64,000 bases of DNA, taken from assembly GCF_000774145.1 (NCBI RefSeq), contig NZ_KN322981.1, positions 219,170 to 283,169 of the forward strand, read 5' to 3'. The first letter of the stretch is position 1, and every line of letters starts with the position of its first letter. Source of the DNA: Pseudomonas mediterranea CFBP 5447. Lineage in GTDB: Bacteria; Pseudomonadota; Gammaproteobacteria; Pseudomonadales; Pseudomonadaceae. The notes under the pieces are model-generated. The model was not told the origin of the DNA. It saw only the letters and a list, made by a program, of their open reading frames with translations, and did not search any database. Of the stretch, positions 18,196 through 26,350 are shown piece after piece. Made by a program: the position numbers and the translations under genes.

Positions 18196-18837
18196 ATGGA
18201 ACTCTATACCTATTACCGCTCCACCTCGTCTTATCGGGTGCGCATCGCCCTGGCACTCAAGGGCCTGGATTATCGCGTCGTGCCGGTCAACCTGATCGCC
18301 CCGCCGGGGGGCGAACATCGCCAGCCGGCCTACCTCGCGATCAACCCGCAAGGACGGGTACCGGCGCTGCGCACCGAGGAGGGGGCGCTGCTGGTGCAAT
18401 CGCCTGCCATCCTCGAGTACCTGGAGGAGCGTTATCCACAGGTGCCGCTGTTCAACCCGGACCTGGCGGTTCGAGCTCATGAACGTGGCGTCGCCGCCCT
18501 GATCGGTTGCGACATCCATCCGTTGCACAACGTCAGCGTGCTCAACAAGCTGCGGCAGTGGGGGCATGATGAAGCGCAGGTGACGGAGTGGATCGGCCAC
18601 TGGATCGGCCAGGGGTTGGCGGCAGTGGAACAGTTGATCGGCGACGAGGGTTACTGTTTCGGCTCCGCGCCAGGGTTGGCGGATGTCTACCTGATCCCGC
18701 AGTTGTATGCGGCTGAGCGTTTCAACGTGTCCTTGCAAGGGTATCCGCGGATTCGTCGTGTTGCGGCGCTGGCGGCTGCACATGCTGCGTTCCAGAAAGC
18801 GCATCCGGCTAATCAGGTGGATACACCTGCCAGCTGA
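18196..18837 (+). CDS. hmgC: Maleylacetoacetate isomerase (zeta-class GST)
   Basis: 213 residues. The N-terminal thioredoxin-like domain carries STSSYRVRIAL, the zeta GST glutathione-activating motif, and NPQGRVPAL with LVQSPAILEYL for glutathione binding. The C-terminal helical domain ends near residue 205. It isomerises maleylacetoacetate to fumarylacetoacetate using glutathione. Nine bases separate it from fumarylacetoacetase, completing the hmgABC operon. Also called maiA. Confidence 0.94.
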   Translation: MELYTYYRSTSSYRVRIALALKGLDYRVVPVNLIAPPGGEHRQPAYLAINPQGRVPALRTEEGALLVQSPAILEYLEERYPQVPLFNPDLAVRAHERGVAALIGCDIHPLHNVSVLNKLRQWGHDEAQVTEWIGHWIGQGLAAVEQLIGDEGYCFGSAPGLADVYLIPQLYAAERFNVSLQGYPRIRRVAALAAAHAAFQKAHPANQVDTPAS

Positions 18838-18862
18838 CATTGGGGCTGGCTGATCTGGCGCC

Positions 18863-18942
18863 ATCGCGAGCAGGCTCGCTCCCACACTGGACTGCGTGCA
18901 ACGCGGGACAAAATGTGGGAGCGAACCTGCTCGCGAAGGCGG
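18863..18942. repeat. REP pair
   Basis: ATCGCGAGCAGGCTCGCTCCCAC at the left and GTGGGAGCGAACCTGCTCGCG at the right form an inverted pair about 30 bp apart, after hmgC and before the convergent SirB1-like gene. Confidence 0.9.
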
Positions 18943-18979
18943 CCTGACGGTCAACCAGGATGCCGGCCAGCCCTACAGA

Positions 18980-19783
18980 TCAATGCACAATCGAATTCGG
19001 CGGCAGATGTCCCAGTCTTTCCGTCAGCCGGATCCGCTGGATCGGGTCGTCGCTGAGCATCAGCGCATGTTCCAGGTCGAAGCGTTCGGCATTGGGACAG
19101 TCGAGCCGCTGGTACAGGCTGGCGCGGGCCAGGTAATCGGCGGCGCTGGCGTTGCCCAGTTCCAGGACCCGTTCGGCATCGATCAGTGCGTCGATGTACT
19201 CGTCGTTGGTCAGATGCAACTGCCGGAGATTGCGTGACAGGCGCTGGAGCATCTGCAGCGGCTCGGCGCTGGCCAGGTGTTCCGCCTTGAGCGGCATGTT
19301 CGAGCCATATTGGCGTTGCAGCAGTTCCCGGCAGTCGTTGGGATACAGCCGGCGACCGCCGCACGGGTCGAGCAGGTGATCGGCCCCCGGCACCCGGAGC
19401 AGGAAGTGGCCGGGAAAGTTGACCCCGACCATCGGTATTTCCAGGCCTCGGGCCAGTTCCAGGGCAATCAGGGCGAGAGCCAGCGGTTGGCCGCGCTTCC
19501 TGGTCAATACCTTGTCGAGCAGCGCTACCCGTGGACGCAGGGGCGTGAAATCGTCCTGGGCAAACCCCAGGTCATTCAGGCAGCGCAACAAGGGCTGGCC
19601 CAGCTCCGCAACGGGCAGCAGGGGCAGGTCATGGCTGACCCGCTGTTGCAGATCCCTGAAATCCCTCAGCAAGGCTGGTACGTCGACGTCGCGGTCATGC
19701 TCGGCAGCGATCCACAGCGCCGCTTCGAACAGCGCCGCAGGCGACCGGTGCAGACATTCAAAAAAGGCTTGGCGCGGTTTCAT
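18980..19783 (-). CDS. SirB1/transglutaminase-like family protein
   Basis: 267 residues. The family core is visible: RKRGQPLALALIALELARGLEIPMVGVNFPGHFLLR, then DPCGGRRL, the same order as in SirB1/YchA proteins, followed by a TPR-like tail (about 195-260). The fold is transglutaminase-like but no full Cys-His-Asp triad is obvious. The function of these proteins is not settled. The frame starts GTG-ATG; the ATG at 19783 is preferred because GGAGAG is then better spaced. Confidence 0.78.
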   Translation of the reverse strand: MKPRQAFFECLHRSPAALFEAALWIAAEHDRDVDVPALLRDFRDLQQRVSHDLPLLPVAELGQPLLRCLNDLGFAQDDFTPLRPRVALLDKVLTRKRGQPLALALIALELARGLEIPMVGVNFPGHFLLRVPGADHLLDPCGGRRLYPNDCRELLQRQYGSNMPLKAEHLASAEPLQMLQRLSRNLRQLHLTNDEYIDALIDAERVLELGNASAADYLARASLYQRLDCPNAERFDLEHALMLSDDPIQRIRLTERLGHLPPNSIVH

Positions 19784-19967
19784 CACACTCTCCGGACATT
19801 GCCTCGTTTTAGCTCTGCCATGGGCTTTCGTCCAGTCTCGGAGAGATGTAGTAACGGTTATGTCCGAAAAGATGACAGTCGAGGCAGCTTATTCCGGCGT
19901 GCTCCAGCAAATTTCAGCTACGCGCCTATACTGGCGAAACAAACAGAAGTGATTCGGGAGCCTGTCG

Positions 19968-20987
19968 ATGTTTGCGCTCATGCAAAGCTCCCGCCTTGAA
20001 TCGCTGCACTTGAGCGTAGACCCGACAACCGGGTTGAAGGCGGTCATTGCCATTCATAGCAGCCGCCCAGGGCCAGCCTTGGGGGGATGTCGTTACCTGT
20101 CCTACCCCGACGATGAAAGTGCCGTGGTCGATGCCGTGCGCCTGGCCCAAGGCATGAGCTACAAAGCCGCCTTGGCCGGCCTGCCCGTGGGCGGCGGAGT
20201 GGCGGTGATCATGCGGCCGGCCCATGTCGAAAGCCGGGCCGCATTGTTCGAAGCCTTTGGCCGCTGCATCGAACAACTGGACGGCCGGTACATCACCGCC
20301 ATCGACAGCGGTACCTCGGTGGCCGACATGGATTGCATCGCCCAACAGACCCGTCATGTCACCAGCACCACCGCCTCGGGCGACCCGGCGCCCCACGCGG
20401 CGATGGGCGTGTTTGCCGGTATTCGTGCCACGGCCATGGCCCGGCTGGGCAGCGATAATCTTGAAAGCCTGCGTGTGGCGATCCAGGGCCTGGGCAACGT
20501 CGGGTACGCCCTGGCCGAACAGTTGCACGCGGCCGGTGCCGAACTGCTGGTCAGCGACATCGACCCCGGCAAGGTGCAACTGGCAATGGAGCAACTGGGC
20601 GCCCACCCGATTGCCAACGATGCGTTGCTCAGCACCCCTTGCGACATCCTGGCTCCCTGCGGCCTGGGCGGGGTGCTCAACAGCCACAGCGTGGCGCAAC
20701 TGCGTTGCTCGGCCGTGGCCGGCTCGGCCCATAACCAGTTGAGCAGCCTGCAAGTGGCCGACCAATTGGAAAGGCGCGGGATCCTCTATGCGCCGGACTA
20801 TGTGATCAACTCCGGCGGCCTGATCTACGTCGCCCTCAAGCATCGCGGCGAAGAGCTGCCGACCATCACGGCCCACCTGTCGAAAATCGCTGCCCGGCTC
20901 ACGGAAGTCTTCGCCCATGCCCAGGCGGAGAAGCGTTCGCCGGCCCGGGTGGCGGATGAATTGGCGGAGCGCCTGTTGTATCGATAA
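19968..20987 (+). CDS. Leucine dehydrogenase-like (Glu/Leu/Phe/Val family), catalytic lysine replaced
   Basis: 339 residues. The dimerisation/substrate domain has GGCRYL and MSYKAALAGL (K66, the substrate-carboxylate lysine). The NAD domain has the Rossmann motif GLGNVG near residue 173. After K66 the family reads GGGK; here it reads GGGVAVI, so V78 stands where the catalytic lysine (K80 of Bacillus leucine dehydrogenase) should be. The nucleotide codon at 20199-20201 is GTG. As written the enzyme should lack normal oxidative deamination activity; a sequencing error needs two base changes and is unlikely. Divergent from the SirB1-like gene. Confidence 0.85.
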   Translation: MFALMQSSRLESLHLSVDPTTGLKAVIAIHSSRPGPALGGCRYLSYPDDESAVVDAVRLAQGMSYKAALAGLPVGGGVAVIMRPAHVESRAALFEAFGRCIEQLDGRYITAIDSGTSVADMDCIAQQTRHVTSTTASGDPAPHAAMGVFAGIRATAMARLGSDNLESLRVAIQGLGNVGYALAEQLHAAGAELLVSDIDPGKVQLAMEQLGAHPIANDALLSTPCDILAPCGLGGVLNSHSVAQLRCSAVAGSAHNQLSSLQVADQLERRGILYAPDYVINSGGLIYVALKHRGEELPTITAHLSKIAARLTEVFAHAQAEKRSPARVADELAERLLYR

Positions 20988-21020
20988 AAACGGCTCGCAG
21001 CGTAACCGCGAGTCGCAGGA

Positions 21021-22220
21021 TCAATTGCCCTCGGCGATAACCACGGTTTTGCTTTCCCGGGTGTAGCTCAGCACGAAATGCGCCACGAGGCCGAAGATCA
21101 GCCCCCAGAATGCCGCGGCCAGCCCCAGGAAACTCATGCCCGATGCGGTCACCAGGAACGTGATCAACGCCGCTTCGCGCTGCTTCTCGTCGGCCATGGC
21201 GCCGGTCAGCCCGGCGCTGATTGCGCCGAACAGGGCAAGACCGGCGAGGGAGGCGATCAATTCTTTCGGCAGGGCGGAAAACACCGAGGCCAGCGTCGCG
21301 CCGAAGATGCCCATCAAGATGTAGAACAGCCCGCAGGCGATACCGGCGATGTAGCGTTTGTCACGGTCCTCGTGGGCTTCGCGTCCGGTGCAGATCGCAG
21401 CGGTAATGGCCGCCAGGTTCAGACCGTGGGAGCCGAAGGGGGCCATCAGCGCCGCGCCAATCGCGGTGACCGAAATGATGGAGCGCGCCGGCGTGTCGTA
21501 GCCTGCGGTCCGTAACACCGCCATACCCGGTACGTACTGGCCGGTCAACGTCACCAGTGCCAATGGCAGACCGATGTTGATGATTGCATGCCAGCTCCAT
21601 TCAGGAGCGATAAAGACCGGATGCGCCACTGCAATGGTGATCGAGCCACTGTTGAGCTCCCCGAAGGCGCCGGCCATCGCGCAACCGACCACCAGCACCG
21701 ACAGGATCGCGTAGCGTGGCGAAAAGCGCTTGCAGATCAGGTACGCCGCGATCATCGAGAACACCAACGACGGCTGCAGCTTGATCGACGTGAACAGCTC
21801 TGCGCCGAAGCGGAACAGGATACCGGCGAGCATGGCGGCGGCGATGGCTTTGGGCAGGCGGCTCATCAGTTTGTCGAATGCGCCGGACAGACCCACCACG
21901 GCAATGATCAACGACGCCACCACGTAGGCGCCGATGGCCTGGGGCAGGGTGACGGTCGGCAGCATCGACACCAGCAACGCCGCGCCGGGTGTCGACCAGG
22001 CGGTGATCACCGGAATACGCAGGCGCCAACTCAGGAACAGGCCGGTGATCCCGCTGCCGATGGAAATGGCCCAGATCCATGAGGAGACCACGTCGTCGGC
22101 CAGGTGTGCCTCCTTGGCTGCCTGGAACACGATGATGAGGGGACCGGCATAGGAAATGATCACGGCGATAAAGCCGGCGATGATCGCTGACAGGGATAGA
22201 TCCTTTCTGATTGTGGTCAT
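21021..22220 (-). CDS. BenE-family transporter (benzoate/H+ symporter-like)
   Basis: 399 residues, almost entirely hydrophobic, with about eleven to twelve membrane segments. The amino end (LSAIIAGFIAVIISYAGPLIIVFQAA) and the AWSTPGAALL motif are characteristic of BenE. The family takes up aromatic acids such as benzoate by proton symport, but this gene is not beside a ben/cat operon, so the substrate is open. It is divergent from a MocR-type regulator, a pairing seen for amine- or amino-acid-related transporters, with a shared repeat-rich promoter region. Confidence 0.85.
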   Translation of the reverse strand: MTTIRKDLSLSAIIAGFIAVIISYAGPLIIVFQAAKEAHLADDVVSSWIWAISIGSGITGLFLSWRLRIPVITAWSTPGAALLVSMLPTVTLPQAIGAYVVASLIIAVVGLSGAFDKLMSRLPKAIAAAMLAGILFRFGAELFTSIKLQPSLVFSMIAAYLICKRFSPRYAILSVLVVGCAMAGAFGELNSGSITIAVAHPVFIAPEWSWHAIINIGLPLALVTLTGQYVPGMAVLRTAGYDTPARSIISVTAIGAALMAPFGSHGLNLAAITAAICTGREAHEDRDKRYIAGIACGLFYILMGIFGATLASVFSALPKELIASLAGLALFGAISAGLTGAMADEKQREAALITFLVTASGMSFLGLAAAFWGLIFGLVAHFVLSYTRESKTVVIAEGN

Positions 22221-22262
22221 GGTGTCTCGACTTGGCGCAGCAGTGCGCAGTGATCAGGGAGG

Positions 22263-22454
22263 AATTGAGTCGATTGATTCGATTCGAGGTGAGTGTATTT
22301 CAATGGATTGAGTTGATTCAATGGCTCGCTGGAAGGTTTTGCTGTGCTTTTCATTTTTTCAAATTAACTAATTGAAATTACTTGATATTTATTTTAATTG
22401 GATCGCTATTTGAGCGCCGACAAGCCATTGACGATCGAATCAATCGACTCAATT
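22263..22454. promoter_or_regulatory. Repeat-rich divergent promoter region: 21-bp inverted repeat plus a third partial copy
   Basis: A 21-bp sequence at 22263-22283 (core TTGAGTCGATTGATTCGA) recurs as its exact reverse complement at 22434-22454. A third, shortened copy, ATTGAGTTGATTCAAT, lies at 22307-22322. MocR regulators often bind two or three such repeats in their divergent promoter region, so these are the likely operators for the adjacent MocR. The intervening sequence is strongly AT-rich. Confidence 0.7.
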
Positions 22455-22496
22455 TTTCGATTGTGTCCGTTTTAAATGGCTTAGCTTCGATGTGAT

Positions 22497-23927
22497 ATGC
22501 TCGAAAATTCGTCACTTCTACGATGGCAGCGATCATTCATGTGGGTTCCCCAGCTAAGCGCGTCCAACCAGCCGATGTACCTGTCGATTGCCGATGCCCT
22601 GGCGCGGGACATCAGTAACGGGGTGCTGAGCGAGGGCGATCGCTTGCCGACCCTGCGGGAGCTGGCCAATGCCCTGGATGTCACGCCGGGCACCATCAGT
22701 CGGGCCTATGGCGAAGCCCATCGACGTCGGCTGGTGCGGGGGGAGGTGGGGCGCGGCACCTATGTGCTCAGCCAGCAGCCGTTGGACCTGCCGGCAACCC
22801 ATGGCGGCGCATCGTTGAATCTTGGGCAACCCGAGCTGCTCGATCTCTCGATCATCAAGCCCTCCAGCGAAACCCTGGAGTACTGGCTGCGTGGCGCGCT
22901 GGTGGGCATGGCGAAAAGCGTCGATTTTGCCGGTGCCCTGGATTACGCTCCTGACGGCGGTCACCCGGCCCATCGTGAGGCCGGCGCGCAGTGGTTGCGT
23001 CATTCATTGCCCGACGCGCAATGGCAGCAAGTGGTGATCACCGCCGGGGCCCAGCATGGCCTGATGGTCGCGATGAGCGCCCTGACCAACGCCGGCGACC
23101 TGGTGCTCTGCGAAGCGCTTTGCTATCCAGGCATCATTTCCCTGGCTCACGGCCTCGAACGTCGTTTGCGCGGTGTGCCGATGGACGATGAAGGCATCAT
23201 CCCCGAGGCGTTGCGCGAACTGTGTCTGCGCGAGAAACCGGCGATGCTGGTATGTGTGGCGACCTGCCAGAATCCAACGACGGCGATCATGTCGCAAAAA
23301 CGTCGGGCCCAGATTGCCGCGCTGGCCGAGGAGTTCGACTTCATCATCCTGGACGATGATATCTATGGCTTTCTCGCCACCGATCCATCGACCAAGCCGC
23401 TGTCGGCCTTCGCGCCGGAGCGGTCGGTGTACCTGACCAGCCTGTCGAAGTCGGTCATGCCGGCGCTTCGGGTCGGTTATCTCTACAGCCCGCCGAAACT
23501 GCTGTCACGGCTGACCTCGATGGTGCGCAGCAGCGTCTGGATGCCGTCACCGTTGACCGCACAACTGGCGAGCAACGTGATCACTGAAGGCCTGGACAAG
23601 AAACTGGTTCGCATCCAGCGCAACGAAGCCGCCGGACGACAAGCGATTGCCCGGGAAATCTTTGCCAGCTTCGAACTCAAGGCCGAGCCCTATGCGTACC
23701 ATGTCTGGTTGACGCTGCCCGAACCCTGGACCGGCGACGAGTTCGCCATGCTTGCCCGGGCCAACGGCGTGCTGGTGCTCAGTGGCTCGCAGTTCCAGGC
23801 TGAGCGCTCCGGGACCAGCCGAAGCGTAAGGGTGGTGCTGATGTCCCCTACCAGCCAGGACGAGCTGCGTTTCGCCCTGACCAAGCTGGCCAGCCTGATC
23901 GATTCCGACCCGCGCCGTTACTATTGA
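22497..23927 (+). CDS. MocR-type regulator (GntR HTH fused to aminotransferase fold)
   Basis: 476 residues: a GntR winged helix (about 28-95, with LPTLRELANALDVTPGTISRAYGEA) and a class I aminotransferase-like domain (about 110-470). The PLP-binding lysine is in LTSLSKSVMPALRVGY. MocR proteins sense PLP-linked or amino-group ligands and usually control the divergent gene, here the BenE-type transporter. The start is uncertain: neither ATG 22497 nor ATG 22539 (residue 15, giving MWVPQL) has a good ribosome binding site; homologues often begin near the latter. Confidence 0.86.
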   Translation: MLENSSLLRWQRSFMWVPQLSASNQPMYLSIADALARDISNGVLSEGDRLPTLRELANALDVTPGTISRAYGEAHRRRLVRGEVGRGTYVLSQQPLDLPATHGGASLNLGQPELLDLSIIKPSSETLEYWLRGALVGMAKSVDFAGALDYAPDGGHPAHREAGAQWLRHSLPDAQWQQVVITAGAQHGLMVAMSALTNAGDLVLCEALCYPGIISLAHGLERRLRGVPMDDEGIIPEALRELCLREKPAMLVCVATCQNPTTAIMSQKRRAQIAALAEEFDFIILDDDIYGFLATDPSTKPLSAFAPERSVYLTSLSKSVMPALRVGYLYSPPKLLSRLTSMVRSSVWMPSPLTAQLASNVITEGLDKKLVRIQRNEAAGRQAIAREIFASFELKAEPYAYHVWLTLPEPWTGDEFAMLARANGVLVLSGSQFQAERSGTSRSVRVVLMSPTSQDELRFALTKLASLIDSDPRRYY

Positions 23928-23958
23928 GTCGCCACGCCGTCGAGCCGATGTAGCAGGC

Positions 23959-24222
23959 TCACTCGCTTCCTTCGGAACCCAGGAGTTCCCCGAGGGCGGC
24001 CGCGTTGCTTTTGAAGGCTGCTGCAAACGCCGCTCTGTTCTTTGCCATGAAGATGCTCGCATCCTCGGCCTGTTTCTCGTCCAGGCCTTGCACATTCTTC
24101 ATCAGAACAGTGGTCAGCACCTCCGCCAGTTCAAGCATCTGGTCATGGGCATCAGCGAGCTTACGGTCCAAAAACGTAGTCTCCAAATCACGTGTACTGC
24201 GGTACAGAATCTCAACAGCCAT
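23959..24222 (-). CDS. yebG: YebG family SOS-induced protein
   Basis: 87 residues starting MAVEILYRSTRDLE. This and the later MLELAEVL and IFMAKNRAAFAAAFKS stretches match E. coli YebG, a small DNA-damage-inducible protein. The start at 24222 is preferred over 24246: GAGAGG lies six bases before it and YebG begins MAVE. A consensus LexA site lies about 140 bp upstream. The biochemical role is unknown even in E. coli. Convergent with the MocR gene. Confidence 0.88.
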   Translation of the reverse strand: MAVEILYRSTRDLETTFLDRKLADAHDQMLELAEVLTTVLMKNVQGLDEKQAEDASIFMAKNRAAFAAAFKSNAAALGELLGSEGSE

Positions 24223-24576
24223 GGCTGGCCTCTCGTTTGTTTGCATGTCTGCCGCAAGCGTGGGAAGCCAGGCTGCGGAATCAATAAAAATCCAAGCATC
24301 ACGGCTTCGGGTGCGACGGTTGGTCCGTCTCGCGCCCCTTCAAACCGGTTTTTTGCGAATACTGTATTTATATACAGGGCGGAGAATAAGCGAATCCTTT
24401 CCCTTTGGGTAGTGGCTTTTTAATGTAGACCGGTTTCGGCGTTTGTCGTGGCATGGACGTGTCGGTTGCCAGTCTTTCGCCATCTCATACATCGCCGCTG
24501 GCCTTTTTTCTGCATGCAGAACAACCGTCACGTCCAACCCGCATCATCGGTCGAGTCGACCTAAGGAAACCGCATC
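24223..24576. other. Divergent intergenic region between yebG and psiE
   Basis: 354 bases. Contains the LexA box at 24362-24377 and AT-rich promoter-like sequence. A plus-strand frame from 24453 overlaps psiE in another phase and is a shadow. No other feature recognised; I saw no clear pho box for psiE. Confidence 0.5.
24362..24377 (-). promoter_or_regulatory. LexA (SOS) box upstream of yebG
   Basis: CTGTATTTATATACAG fits the CTGT-N8-ACAG LexA consensus exactly, with the AT-rich core of strong boxes. It lies 140 bp before the yebG start on the minus strand; yebG is LexA-controlled in E. coli, so the assignment is natural. psiE, 200 bp to the right, could also be affected. Confidence 0.85.
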
Positions 24577-25077
24577 GTGAAAATCAACTGGGCCGAAAAC
24601 CTGCGCCAGAACGTCCACCAGTTGGCCGAGTCCCTGGGCAACCTGTTCGTCGAGACGTTCCACTACCTGGCGCTGTTCGCCATCGGGGCGGTGACCGCAT
24701 GGGCGGCGGTCATGGAGTTTTTGCAGATGATCGAGGCAGGGCATATCAAGATCGACGATATCCTGCTGCTGTTCATCTATCTGGAATTGGGTGCGATGGT
24801 CGGGATCTACTTCAAGACCAACCACATGCCGGTACGGTTTCTGATCTACGTGGCCATCACCGCGTTGACCCGCCTGCTGATCTCTAACGTTTCCCACCAC
24901 AGCCCGCCAGACCTGGGGATCATCTACCTGTGCGGCGGGATCCTGCTGCTGGCGTTCTCGATCCTGGTGGTGCGCTACGCGTCGTCGCAGTTCCCTTCGG
25001 TGAAGATCGAGCACCCGCACCGTAAGGTCGGCGCGGGTTCAAGCGAGCATGCGGAAGTCGAGAAAGGGGAAATCTAG
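24577..25077 (+). CDS. psiE: PsiE family membrane protein
   Basis: 166 residues from a GTG start with TAAGGA about 10 bases before it. Four membrane segments are visible (about 25-50, 62-80, 86-104, 114-132). The sequences FIYLELGAMVGIYF and HMPVRFLIYVAITALTRLL are typical for PsiE, the phosphate-starvation-inducible inner-membrane protein of E. coli whose activity is unknown. The C-terminus is hydrophilic. The stop overlaps that of the convergent DUF3509 gene by four bases. Confidence 0.85.
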   Translation: MKINWAENLRQNVHQLAESLGNLFVETFHYLALFAIGAVTAWAAVMEFLQMIEAGHIKIDDILLLFIYLELGAMVGIYFKTNHMPVRFLIYVAITALTRLLISNVSHHSPPDLGIIYLCGGILLLAFSILVVRYASSQFPSVKIEHPHRKVGAGSSEHAEVEKGEI

Positions 25078-25385
25078 AGACTGACGGAGGCCGTTCCCTG
25101 GGAGCGCGGTGGTGGCAGCTTCACGTTGTCGCCGCCGGTCATGGCTTCCAGGATCGCCACGGCGCTGTGGCCCTGCTCGATGGCGATGCCGAACTGAATG
25201 CTTTGCACCAGGCGCTTGAGCCGTTCCGGGTCGTTGCGCTGTTGGGCACTGATCATGCGCTTGGCGACGATCCGCCCGGCCCTGGACAGGGTCAGCATGA
25301 TGCTGCCGTCGAGGCCCTGGATGCTCAGGTTGATTTGATACTGCGGCGCAAAAGCGTCGGTAATGATCTGAAAAGGGTTGTCCAT
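25074..25385 (-). CDS. DUF3509 domain protein
   Basis: 103 residues, MDNPFQIITDAFAPQY followed by INLSIQGLDGSIMLTLS, matching the small Pseudomonas-specific DUF3509 family of unknown function. No membrane segment or signal peptide. Ends in a four-base overlap with psiE. Confidence 0.75.
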   Translation of the reverse strand: MDNPFQIITDAFAPQYQINLSIQGLDGSIMLTLSRAGRIVAKRMISAQQRNDPERLKRLVQSIQFGIAIEQGHSAVAILEAMTGGDNVKLPPPRSQGTASVSL

Positions 25386-25870
25386 GATGCGTCACCGCCT
25401 GATTGAACGTGCAGTTGTTGACCGGCCGTGATCGGGATTAGTTCGCAATACCGGACCACCGGCCATTCCATGATCGTGTTCCATCGCTGGGTACAAGCAA
25501 CCATCAGCTGATGGCCGCCTGCGACCGCTGCGACAAGACGATAGCAAGGGGCATGCCGGAAAAACTGCCGGTCAGTGTTCTCGGCTGGATAGCCCGCGAC
25601 GCTCTGGAACGGGGCTCCAGTGGCTGCCCGTTTCGGGGCGGGATGTTCGTTGACGGTGCGGGGCGGTGCGCAAATTGCGAAAGATGACGGGGCGAGGAAA
25701 CTCCCGACATTAACAGCGCTTTTGCCCGTTGTCCGGCTTTATTTGCAAATCAATATTTATCTTTTTCAGGGGCTTGAATTGTTCCTCGGGCAGCCCGACT
25801 CTGTACTCAAGGGGCCGTTACGCCAACGTCGACAGGCCCCTGGCGAGCTAGCCGAAATAAGGGATGAACT
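25386..25870. other. 485-bp intergenic region, nothing recognised
   Basis: The only sizeable minus-strand frame (25504-25710) has no ribosome binding site or family features. GC content drops near 25740-25765, just before the HPF-like gene, probably marking its promoter. The palindrome CATCAGCTGATG lies near 25502. No terminator or REP is present. Confidence 0.45.
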
Positions 25871-26278
25871 ATGCAAATCCAAGTCAACAGCGATAACCAT
25901 ATTCAAAGCAGCATCCGACTGGAGGAGTGGGTACGTACTACCATCGAAAGCACGCTCGAACGTTATGAGGAGGACCTGACACGGGTCGAGGTTCATCTGG
26001 GGGATGAGAACGGCGCGAAGCCTGGTCCCCACGATCTGCGTTGCCAGATCGAAGCCCGGCCGAAGGGCCATCAGCCGATTTCCGTGACGCACAAGGCCGG
26101 TTCGCTGGAGGCAGCGATCGAGGGCGCGTCGACGAAGTTGGAAAATGCGCTGGAACACCTGTTCGGCAAGCTGCGTGGTAAACGCGCTGCTGCGGTCCAG
26201 ACCGAATCCGTGGCGCTGGCCGATGCGATGCTGGAAGAAGAATTCCTGGAGAACGAGCGGGCCGCGCGTCACGGCTGA
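25871..26278 (+). CDS. HPF/RaiA-family ribosome-associated protein
   Basis: 135 residues. The N-terminal 95 residues follow the HPF/YfiA beta-alpha-beta-beta-beta-alpha plan: MQIQVNSDNHIQ, then a first helix near IESTLERYEEDLTRVEVHLGDENG, and a second helix near LEAAIEGASTKLENALEHLFGKLRG. The C-terminus is an acidic extension instead of a dimerising long-HPF domain. Such proteins bind the 30S decoding region in stationary phase or stress. It is not next to rpoN, so it is a second paralogue rather than the classical hpf. A strong terminator follows. Confidence 0.8.
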   Translation: MQIQVNSDNHIQSSIRLEEWVRTTIESTLERYEEDLTRVEVHLGDENGAKPGPHDLRCQIEARPKGHQPISVTHKAGSLEAAIEGASTKLENALEHLFGKLRGKRAAAVQTESVALADAMLEEEFLENERAARHG

Positions 26279-26303
26279 AGCCTCGTTTATCTTTAATCCC
26301 AAC

Positions 26304-26338
26304 TGAAAACGGGCCTGCAATTGCAGGCCCGTTTTTCG
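26304..26338. terminator. Bidirectional rho-independent terminator
   Basis: CGGGCCTGCA and TGCAGGCCCG form a perfect stem without a real loop beyond the AATT centre, with AAAA on the left and TTTTT on the right. It serves both the HPF-like gene (plus) and the AraC gene (minus). Confidence 0.92.
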
Positions 26339-26350
26339 TTGGCAAGCCCA

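Noticed and set aside
16825..18954. A 709-codon open frame on the minus strand opposite the hmg genes
   Set aside because: It lies antisense to fumarylacetoacetase and maleylacetoacetate isomerase, which are certain. High-GC codon bias produces such frames; no family features.
24453..24887. A plus-strand frame of 144 codons over the psiE start
   Set aside because: Out of phase with psiE, whose membrane protein sequence and ribosome binding site are clear.
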